64,000 bases of DNA from Cytophagaceae bacterium (GTDB lineage Bacteria > Bacteroidota > Bacteroidia > Cytophagales > Flexibacteraceae): contig CANGYH010000001.1 of NCBI GenBank assembly GCA_947458545.1, positions 62,001-126,000 of the forward strand, read 5' to 3'. Positions 57,571 through 64,000 of this stretch are shown in pieces. The position numbers and the translations under genes were made by a program. A model generated the notes under the pieces. That model ran no database searches and was not told the DNA's origin. It was given only the letters and a program-made list of their open reading frames with translations. The stretch's first letter is position 1. Every line of letters starts with the position of its first letter.

Positions 57571-60048
57571 TTATCGTATCTGCTGGCCGATGGTGAAGGT
57601 GAAGGGTTGCCGCATACCCTGGGTACCGTCTAGCGGCAGGCCGTAATCTACCCCCAGCAAGCCGAAGGCCGGCATCATGATCCGCACGCCCGCACCTACG
57701 GAACGGTAGATGTTGAAGGGGTTAAAGTCGCGGTAGCGGCCTACGTTATTGCCGCCCTCGGCAAAGCCCAGGATGAAGATGGTGGCCGCCGGGTTGGTGC
57801 TCAAGGCGTAGCGCACCTCCGTCACATACTTGTTGAAGATGATACCCGCACCTTGTGCGCCTTGTGGAGAGATGACGTTATCTCCATAGCCGCGCAGGCC
57901 GATGATATCGTAGCCGATCAAGAAGTTGAAGCCGGTGATACCCGAGCCCCCCATCTTGAACCGCTCGAAGGGACCGATGCCCTGGGCCTCTGTGTAATAG
58001 CCCAAGAAGCCAAAGTGCGCCCGCGTATTGAGCACCAGGTTTTTGGCCAGGGGTACAAAGTAGCTGCCGTCCAGCATCCACTTATGGAACTCCACAAAGC
58101 GGAACCGGTCTGCCGGGTTGGTGTAGCCTCGGAACACGGAGTAAGGCGGCGTGGCCTGCACGCTGATGGAGAAAGAACTGCCCCCCGTCGGGAAGATGGG
58201 GTTGTTGAGCGAGTTGCGCGCCAGCGTCGTATTGAGCGATATCTGGTTGAGCAGCCCGTTGCTGACGGGGATGCCCGGCGTAAAGAAGTTGAACAGGTTG
58301 TACCGCTGATAGCTCAACGATTGAGACATCGTGAAATAATCGTCTGGCCAGCGCAGACGGCGGCCCAGCGACACGTTGGCCGAATTGAGCTCTAGCGAGC
58401 TGCGTATGGTGTTGGAGCGCAGATCCGTAAAGGTGTTCTGCACAGACCTAGACAGACCAATGGTGAGGGCATTGGGCCGCTTGCCCCCCAGCCAAGGCTC
58501 GGTAAAGGCCAGCGTGTAGGTCTGGAACTGCCGCCCGTTGGCCTGGAAGTTGATCGACAGGCGCTGCCCGTCGCCGGCAGGCAACGGCCGCCACTCCGAC
58601 AGCTTGCCTGCGTTGCGTATAGAGAAGTTGTTGAACACCAACCCCAACGTACCCACAAAGCCAAAGAAGCCTCCCCAGCCGCCAGATAGCTGAATCTGGT
58701 CGCTGGGCTTCTCTTCTACCGTATACTTGATATCTACCGTGCCCGTAGAGGGGTTGGGCATCGGTTGAATCCCAATCGTCTCCGGGTTGAAGTAGCCCAG
58801 TTGGCTTAGCTCGCGCTGGGTGCGGATAATGTCAGACCGGCTGAACTTTTGCCCTGGCAGCGTGCGGATTTCGCGCAGCACCACGTGGTCGCTCGTCTTG
58901 GTGTTGCCCTCCAGGATGATGCGGTTGATGATGGCAGGCTGGCCCTCATACACGCGCATCTCCACGTCTATCGAGTCGCCCTCCACGTTTACCTCCACCG
59001 GGTTCACCTGGAAGAACAGGTACCCATCGTCCATATACAGCGACGATACGTCTGCGCCCGTCTGGTTAAACGTCAGGCGCTTTTGCATCAGCTCCTGGTT
59101 GTACACGTCGCCCCGTTTGATGCCCAGCACCGCGCTCAGCGTGCTGGCCGGGTAGAGGTAGTTGCCCGACCAGCTGATGTTGCGGAAGTAGTACTTGCGC
59201 CCTTCCTCCAGCTTTAGCACCACGTTCACGTGCTTGTCGTCCACCTTATAGACGGAGTCTGACAGTACGGCCGCATCGCGGTATCCTTGGGCGTTGTACC
59301 ACTCCACCAGTCGCTCTTTGTCTTTGTCGAACTTGGTGCGGATAAACCGGCTGGCCTTGAAGATGCGCCAGGGGTTCACCTCCTTGGTGTCTTTCAGCTT
59401 CCGCTTGATGGTCTGGTCCGTCTCCAGGCTGTTGCCCTCTACCAGCAACTGGGCAATCTTGACCTTCTGCCCCTTATCAATCACAAAGCGCAGCGTTACG
59501 GTATTGCGGGCCGAGCTGTCGTCTTGTGTCTCTACGCGGACGGTGGTATTGTAAAAGCCCTTGCTTACAAAGAAACGCTTGGCGATGTTGCTGGCGTTTT
59601 TAAGCATGGCATCGGTTACGATGCGGCCGCGCACCAGGCCCACCTTCTCGCGCAGGTCGTTGGCCTCGGCCTTGCGCACGCCCTTAAAGGCAAACCTAGA
59701 GAGGCGCGGCCGCTCTTTGAGCTGCAGCACCAGAAAGATAGAGTCAGCGGTTACGCGCTCGGCTGCTACAGACACGTCTGACAGCAGGCCTTGGTCCCAC
59801 AGTTTGCGGATGGCCTGTGCAATACCCTCTCCGGGGATAGCGACTCGGTCGCCTTCGCGCAGGCCCGAGATAGACACCAGCGCGTCAGGATCCAAGTACT
59901 GTATACCTTCAACGCGGATGCGGCCTAGTACATACTCTTTGGGGGCGTTGTAGTCTGTGGCCAGGGGCTCGGTTTGGGCCGCTGCCAGCCGTGCCCCTGC
60001 CATCAGCAGGAGCCAGAGTAGGCCCAGGCAGCTAAAAAATGGTCTCAT
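57571..60048 (-). CDS. bamA: Outer-membrane assembly factor BamA
   Basis: 825 residues. Signal peptide ending AAAQ, then five POTRA domains (about 40-450), for example the segment RIRVEGIQYLDPDALVSISGLREGD at the start. The C-terminal 16-strand beta-barrel includes the conserved RGYGDNVISP segment of the loop-6 (VRGF-like) motif and ends FTFTIGQQIR. BamA inserts beta-barrels into the outer membrane. Its ATG overlaps the uppS stop (ATGA), so translation is coupled. Confidence 0.96.
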   Translation of the reverse strand: MRPFFSCLGLLWLLLMAGARLAAAQTEPLATDYNAPKEYVLGRIRVEGIQYLDPDALVSISGLREGDRVAIPGEGIAQAIRKLWDQGLLSDVSVAAERVTADSIFLVLQLKERPRLSRFAFKGVRKAEANDLREKVGLVRGRIVTDAMLKNASNIAKRFFVSKGFYNTTVRVETQDDSSARNTVTLRFVIDKGQKVKIAQLLVEGNSLETDQTIKRKLKDTKEVNPWRIFKASRFIRTKFDKDKERLVEWYNAQGYRDAAVLSDSVYKVDDKHVNVVLKLEEGRKYYFRNISWSGNYLYPASTLSAVLGIKRGDVYNQELMQKRLTFNQTGADVSSLYMDDGYLFFQVNPVEVNVEGDSIDVEMRVYEGQPAIINRIILEGNTKTSDHVVLREIRTLPGQKFSRSDIIRTQRELSQLGYFNPETIGIQPMPNPSTGTVDIKYTVEEKPSDQIQLSGGWGGFFGFVGTLGLVFNNFSIRNAGKLSEWRPLPAGDGQRLSINFQANGRQFQTYTLAFTEPWLGGKRPNALTIGLSRSVQNTFTDLRSNTIRSSLELNSANVSLGRRLRWPDDYFTMSQSLSYQRYNLFNFFTPGIPVSNGLLNQISLNTTLARNSLNNPIFPTGGSSFSISVQATPPYSVFRGYTNPADRFRFVEFHKWMLDGSYFVPLAKNLVLNTRAHFGFLGYYTEAQGIGPFERFKMGGSGITGFNFLIGYDIIGLRGYGDNVISPQGAQGAGIIFNKYVTEVRYALSTNPAATIFILGFAEGGNNVGRYRDFNPFNIYRSVGAGVRIMMPAFGLLGVDYGLPLDGTQGMRQPFTFTIGQQIR

Positions 60049-60788
60049 GCAGAAAGGACTTTTCCGAACCGGCGCTCTCTTTTTTGATAGGCAGCAATGG
60101 CCTCTACCAGGTTTTGTTTGGTAAAGTCGGGCCAGAGGGTTTCGGTGATGTAGAGCTCGGTATAGGCCAGTTGCCAGAGTAAAAAGTTAGAGATACGCAG
60201 CTCGCCACTGGTGCGGATGAGCAGCTCGGGGTCTGGCATACCTGCCGTGTTCAGGTAGGCGGCTACGGTCTCTTCTGAGATATCCTCTGGCCGCAGGTGG
60301 CCTTGGGCCACCTGCCGGGCCATATGTTGCATGGCGTGGGCAAGCTCCCAGCGGCCGCTGTAGTTCAGGGCCAGGTTCAGGTTAAGGCCAGTGTTGTCGG
60401 CCGTCATTTGTTTGGCCTCGGCCAGCTCTTGCTGGGCCTGGGCAGGCATGCGAGATATGTCGCCGATGGCAGTAAGCCGGATGCGGTTTTTCATCAGCGT
60501 TTCTATCTCTGCCCTGATGGTATGCACAAAAAGCTCCATCAAGCCAGAGACTTCCTCTTGCGGGCGGCCCCAGTTTTCGGTAGAGAAGGCATACAGGGTC
60601 AGGTGCTTCACGCCAAGCTCGGCACAGCCTTCTGTGGCATTGCGCACGGCCTGTATGGCATTGCGGTGCCCATAAATGCGTTGCTCGCCCTGGCGTTGTG
60701 CCCACCGGCCATTGCCGTCCATTATAACGGCAATATGGCTAGGGATATTTTCGGGCGATGGCAGTTGCGCAAGCAGGCTCTGGGACAT
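60045..60788 (-). CDS. uppS: Undecaprenyl diphosphate synthase
   Basis: 247 residues from the ATG at 60788. Catalytic Asp24 lies in VIMDGNGRWAQ, followed by GHRNAIQAVR, LTLYAFSTENWGRP and the DPELLIRTSGELRISNFLLWQ substrate-binding segment. It makes the C55 carrier lipid for peptidoglycan and O-antigen. It is the first gene of uppS-bamA-skp. A TACCTTTG box ends 9 bases before the ATG. Confidence 0.96.
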   Translation of the reverse strand: MSQSLLAQLPSPENIPSHIAVIMDGNGRWAQRQGEQRIYGHRNAIQAVRNATEGCAELGVKHLTLYAFSTENWGRPQEEVSGLMELFVHTIRAEIETLMKNRIRLTAIGDISRMPAQAQQELAEAKQMTADNTGLNLNLALNYSGRWELAHAMQHMARQVAQGHLRPEDISEETVAAYLNTAGMPDPELLIRTSGELRISNFLLWQLAYTELYITETLWPDFTKQNLVEAIAAYQKRERRFGKVLSA

Positions 60789-60797
60789 AACAGCCTG

Positions 60798-60805
60798 CAA
60801 AGGTA
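60798..60805 (-). promoter_or_regulatory. -7-like box of uppS-bamA-skp
   Basis: On the minus strand TACCTTTG (60805-60798), exact TAnnTTTG, ends 9 bases before the uppS ATG. No -33 TTG was found at the expected distance. Confidence 0.5.
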
Positions 60806-60851
60806 CGCCCTGCACCCCGATGCCTTACCCCACAGATTGGTATGGGCGGCC

Positions 60852-62819
60852 CTACCGGCTGATGATGAGCCTGTCGGTGCCCGTCCAACTGCCTTGCGTT
60901 ACAAAAAGGGTGTAGGCCCCGGGTGCCAGGTGCTCAACCACAATCCGGCCCGCGTGTGTGGTTTGGCCTGCCAATACGACCCGGCCCTGCGCATCTACCA
61001 GTTGATAATCGGCCGTATGGCCCTCTTGCGGCAGGCCCAGTAGCTTAAAGGCCTGGCGGGTAGGGTTGGGTACCAGTTTTACCTTGTGCGCCTGTGCCGC
61101 CTTCAGTTGTGTCAGCAGCGTGAGCCGTGCCTGCCCTTGCCCCAGCACCCAACGCTCAGGGTCGTACAATACCTGTATGGGCTGGCCCCGTAGGGGTAGG
61201 CGGTACAATTGGCTGTTCTGACTGTTGTCTAAGGCTACATCTTCGGTTGCGCCCCCTGCATAGACGATCCGCAGCGGCACTCTGTTGTTAAAGAAGGGCC
61301 CACCTGCTGCACTCGGGGCCTGGTCTATGGTAATTACAAGCGTGTCGCCGAGGGTGCCGTGCTGCCGGCAGTCAATCTGGTAAATGGGATATCCGGCTCC
61401 CTCGTAATAGTCTCTGAAATATTCGCCCATGTCTTGGCCGCTGGCCGTGTTCACATGGCGGATAAAGTCGGGCGTTTTGGCGTAGCCATAACTCAAGGCA
61501 GGGTCTGCCAGGTAGGTGCGGATGGCCGTGTAGAAGGCGGCATCGCCCACAAGCCAGCGGAGGTTGTGCAGCAAATATGCCCCCTTGGCATAACTGAGCG
61601 GGCCATTGAAGATGCGCCCCACGCTGGTGGTATCGTTTACTTTAACGGAGCCGCCAGGGCTTTGCGCAATACCTGCCAGGGTTTGGATTTTCCAGTTCTC
61701 CCAACCGTTCAGATTGCCTCGGTAAAGGCGGGCCAGGCCTTCGCAGTAAGTGGCAAAGCCTTCGTTGAGCCAGATGTCTACCCAACTGCCGCAGGTTACC
61801 TGGTCTCCAAACCACTGGTGGGCCAGCTCGTGGGCCATCAGCTCGTGGTTGAAGTTGACCATGAAAGACATCGTCTGATGCTCCATGCCGCCGCCCCAGC
61901 TAAACTGCGCATGGCCGTACTTTTCTCTGTTGTAGGGGTAGGGCCCAAACAGAGAGTCAAACAGTACGATGGTGGGCACCGTCTGGTCTATCTCTCTGCG
62001 GGTGGGCGCGTCGTTGCTCTCTGGGTAGAGGTAATTCTGCAGCAGCAGGCTGTCTTGCCGCAAGCGGAACTTATAGCTGTACTCCTCATAATTGGTAACC
62101 GAGATGGCTACCAGGTAGGCCGCCGTGGGGTAGGTGCTGCGCCAACGGTAAACATGCCGCCCCGGGGCCGAGGGTGTAATGCTTTGCAGCAAACCATTAG
62201 ATCCTACTTTATTACCTATGGGGCAATCTACGTTTACCTCTACGGTGTCGGTTTTGTCTGCCAGGCTTTGCTTGCAGGGCCACCAGTCTCTGGCGCCAAA
62301 GGGTTGCGAGAGCGTCCAAAGGATAGGTGCCCCGTTGTGCTGGCTTTGTACAAAGCTGCCAAAGCCCGAGGCAGGCGGCACACCCTTGTAATAAATCTGC
62401 ACAGAGTCTATGCGCCCAGGCGCTCCAAGCTGGGGTAGGGGGATCCGCACCACATTGGGCGACGACCGATCTACAGGCAGGCGCTGGGTGCCGTTGTAGC
62501 GGACAGAATCTACGATCAGCTCGGTGGCCAGGTCGAAGTAGAGGGCTTGCAGGTCTCCGCCTACCCAACGGAAGCGGCTCGTAACCGAGCCCGCGATGTA
62601 GCGCTGGCTTGGGTCTGCGCGCAGGTCTAGCCGCTGCCTGACGATGTCTATGTTGTTGGAGCGTGAGTCAAAAGCGCCTGTTGCGATGCGCTGATCAGCC
62701 AGTTGACGCCCTTCTGCCTGCGCTAAATGCCCGAGCCGGGCCATGTAGCCGTTTTGCGCCTGGGTAGGTAGGGCCGCCAGGGCTGCAAGTCCACAAAGTA
62801 TGATAGCAAGCTTTGCCAT
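60852..62819 (-). CDS. Secreted M1-family aminopeptidase with type IX sorting domain
   Basis: 655 residues with a signal peptide ending TQAQ. M1 zinc peptidase: exopeptidase motif GGGMEHQTM (about 309-317), zinc site HELAH (330-334) and Glu353 in NEGFATY. The last ~75 residues begin KVKLVPNPTRQAFKL and end TGTDRLIISR, a typical type IX C-terminal sorting domain, so the enzyme is probably exported through the T9SS and attached to the cell surface or released. The substrate is likely external peptides. It lies upstream of uppS on the same strand with its own region; no good -7 box was found. Confidence 0.92.
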   Translation of the reverse strand: MAKLAIILCGLAALAALPTQAQNGYMARLGHLAQAEGRQLADQRIATGAFDSRSNNIDIVRQRLDLRADPSQRYIAGSVTSRFRWVGGDLQALYFDLATELIVDSVRYNGTQRLPVDRSSPNVVRIPLPQLGAPGRIDSVQIYYKGVPPASGFGSFVQSQHNGAPILWTLSQPFGARDWWPCKQSLADKTDTVEVNVDCPIGNKVGSNGLLQSITPSAPGRHVYRWRSTYPTAAYLVAISVTNYEEYSYKFRLRQDSLLLQNYLYPESNDAPTRREIDQTVPTIVLFDSLFGPYPYNREKYGHAQFSWGGGMEHQTMSFMVNFNHELMAHELAHQWFGDQVTCGSWVDIWLNEGFATYCEGLARLYRGNLNGWENWKIQTLAGIAQSPGGSVKVNDTTSVGRIFNGPLSYAKGAYLLHNLRWLVGDAAFYTAIRTYLADPALSYGYAKTPDFIRHVNTASGQDMGEYFRDYYEGAGYPIYQIDCRQHGTLGDTLVITIDQAPSAAGGPFFNNRVPLRIVYAGGATEDVALDNSQNSQLYRLPLRGQPIQVLYDPERWVLGQGQARLTLLTQLKAAQAHKVKLVPNPTRQAFKLLGLPQEGHTADYQLVDAQGRVVLAGQTTHAGRIVVEHLAPGAYTLFVTQGSWTGTDRLIISR

Positions 62820-62860
62820 GGCTGCGTGTAGTTTGTGGTTGTTAAGGTAAGGCCGCAGCG

Positions 62861-63640
62861 TCAGACGATGCTAAAATCATCGGCATCTTGCCAGGCCGGA
62901 AAGCTCTGCCGGTAGCTGGCCAGGTCTGCATAGCTAAGATTTACCAGGCCAATTTTGTTTTGATTGCCCAACTGTACCAGGGGGGTGCCGTCGTAAGAAA
63001 AAAGGGCAGAATCTCCGGCATAGTCGTGCCCGTTGCCGTCTTTGCCTATGCGGTTTACGCCGGCACAGTAGGCCAGGTTTTCTATGGCGCGCGCCGGCAG
63101 CAGCGACTGCCAGGCCAGGGCCCGGCGGGCAGGCCAGTTGGCAGTATAGAGCAGCAAGTCGTAGGCTTGAGGGTGGTTGCGGCTAAAGACGGGAAAGCGC
63201 AGGTCGTAACACACCAGCGGGCATATGCGCCAGCCCAGATGCTCGAAAACGAGCCGCGCTTGCCCTGGCCGGTAATGCTCATGCTCGCCTGCCATGCGGA
63301 AGAGGTGGCGCTTGTCGTACCAGAGCAACGGCTGGCCGGGCCGGGCCACCAGCAGGCGGTTGTAGCAGGCGCCTTTGTCTGCCGTCATCACCGACCCGAC
63401 GACGGCGGCATTCAGACGGTTGGCCGTCATGCCGAGCCAGCGGCAGGTATCGGTGTTCATCACCTCGGCGTGGCTTGTATCCATGCTGAAGCCGGTGGTA
63501 AACATTTCTGGCAGCACCACAAGGTCTGCCAGGCCGGCTACGTCCTCCAGCATCTCTTCTAGATGGGCACGGTTTTGGGCAGGGGCTTGCCAATGCAGGG
63601 TGGTTTGCACCAAAGCCACGCGCAAGGGGAGGTGTGTCAT
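62861..63640 (-). CDS. Omega-amidase YafV-type nitrilase
   Basis: 259 residues from the ATG at 63640 (a TTG two codons earlier is unlikely). Nitrilase superfamily triad: Glu in LPEMFTTGF, Lys in WYDKRHLF and Cys in LVCYDLRFP. The NRIGKDGNGHDYAGDSALF segment matches the YafV/NIT2 branch, which hydrolyses alpha-ketoglutaramate and similar amides in methionine salvage or glutamine metabolism. It follows the glycosyltransferase fragment on the same strand and ends 41 bases before the aminopeptidase. Confidence 0.88.
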   Translation of the reverse strand: MTHLPLRVALVQTTLHWQAPAQNRAHLEEMLEDVAGLADLVVLPEMFTTGFSMDTSHAEVMNTDTCRWLGMTANRLNAAVVGSVMTADKGACYNRLLVARPGQPLLWYDKRHLFRMAGEHEHYRPGQARLVFEHLGWRICPLVCYDLRFPVFSRNHPQAYDLLLYTANWPARRALAWQSLLPARAIENLAYCAGVNRIGKDGNGHDYAGDSALFSYDGTPLVQLGNQNKIGLVNLSYADLASYRQSFPAWQDADDFSIV

Positions 63641-63670
63641 TATCAACAGAGTTCGTCGGGGGTAAGCTGT

Positions 63671-64000
63671 TTATGCCGGACGTAGCCAGAACCCTGCCAG
63701 CCGCTTGGCCGTGCCAGCCAGCAGGTGGAATGGCAACAGGAGCGGCGGGCAATTCTTAAGGGCATACTTGTAGAAGTTTGCCAGGTTGGCACCACCCCTG
63801 ATGTCTGTAAGGTGTTTGATGTAGTTGCCCCAACTACGCCCCGCCCTGATGGAGCGATCTCCGCTGGCATCGGGGTAGGTGAGGATGGGCGCGTCGTAGT
63901 TGACGAATACCCTGAAGCCTGCGCGGCGTGCTACCATGGTATAATCATAGTCTGCCATGTAGTGCGGAAAGCGTACCGCATCAAAAAGGCCTGCCTTTTC
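63671..64000 (-). CDS. Glycosyltransferase family 2, N-terminal part outside window
   Basis: The frame is open to the right edge, so only the last ~109 residues are present. The visible segment contains DAVRFPHYMADYDYTMVARRAGF, close to the FPHYxADxDxxxRA pattern of family 2 glycosyltransferases, including the acidic residues near the catalytic site. The end is basic and helical (FYKYALKNCPPLLLPFHLL). Likely involved in surface polysaccharide synthesis, with no partner in view. Confidence 0.8.
   Translation of the reverse strand, partial: EKAGLFDAVRFPHYMADYDYTMVARRAGFRVFVNYDAPILTYPDASGDRSIRAGRSWGNYIKHLTDIRGGANLANFYKYALKNCPPLLLPFHLLAGTAKRLAGFWLRPA

Noticed and set aside
61359-62438. A 359-residue frame antisense to the M1 aminopeptidase
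   Set aside because: The opposite strand encodes the zinc site and exopeptidase motif; the antisense frame shows no family motif and is a shadow of codon bias.
1-64000. tRNA, rRNA or riboswitch genes
   Set aside because: I looked for conserved T-loop and 16S/23S words and for leader structures before metabolic genes and saw none; a covariance-model scan would be needed to exclude them.

Overview
The window is GC-rich chromosomal DNA from a member of the phylum Bacteroidota. Several things support this. The F1Fo ATP synthase cluster carries only atpB-E-F-H-A-G, with atpD and atpC elsewhere. bamD, rpoZ, coaBC and a DUF4835-type secreted protein lie in that order. rpsU is followed by a XerC-type recombinase. 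An aminopeptidase ends in a type IX secretion sorting domain. Promoters fit the Bacteroidota pattern TTG/TAnnTTTG, and starts generally lack Shine-Dalgarno sequences. I cannot fix the genus; a Cytophagales- or Saprospirales-like environmental bacterium fits best. No rRNA, tRNA, prophage, CRISPR array or insertion sequence was seen.

Layout. 1-9.5 kb: end of a glycosyltransferase, a LytS/LytTR two-component pair, a SpoIIE-type phosphatase with a membrane domain, two thioredoxin-fold proteins, a general-stress-like protein, an RsbW-like ATPase and a lipid kinase. 9.5-15.4 kb: ATP synthase operon. 15.4-25 kb: Lon-N protein, rplU-rpmA, a cystathionine gamma-synthase-like enzyme, a YkvA protein, an RsmI-like methyltransferase, rpsU-xerC, xseB-parA-DUF2452, then bamD-rpoZ-coaBC. 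25-35.5 kb: a run of poorly characterised envelope and lipid genes (glycosyltransferase, membrane proteins, thioesterase, LuxE-like protein, a 931-residue membrane/TPR protein, LolD-like ATPase, a 50-residue membrane protein, lptC) and two tandem low-complexity secreted proteins. 35.5-54.7 kb: PQQ-type propeller, ABC-F ATPase, CAP protein, a degenerate histidine-kinase-like protein, lon, OmpA/PD40 protein, Prc protease, gpsA, truA, TPR protein, corA, pruA. 54.7-56.0 kb: a gene-free island of palindromes and repeats. 56-64 kb: two Skp/OmpH proteins, bamA, uppS, an M1 aminopeptidase, an omega-amidase and the end of a family 2 glycosyltransferase.

Functional themes are energy conversion (ATP synthase), outer-membrane biogenesis (bamD, bamA, two Skp-like chaperones, lptC, LolD-like ATPase, uppS), periplasmic quality control (prc) and signalling (LytS/LytTR, SpoIIE, RsbW-like, and the degenerate kinase).

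The most unusual observations are four. The 54.7-56.0 kb island holds about twenty short perfect palindromes, a 68-bp inverted-repeat pair and three copies of an 89-bp unit. A -7-like box ([T/C/A]AnnTTTG) lies only 4-14 bases before many start codons, which suggests leaderless or nearly leaderless transcripts. A TPR protein has a histidine-kinase shape with its catalytic boxes lost. Transcription terminators appear to be embedded in the 3' coding ends of oppositely oriented genes. Motifs and coordinates were read by eye; family names rest on recognised motifs, not on searches.
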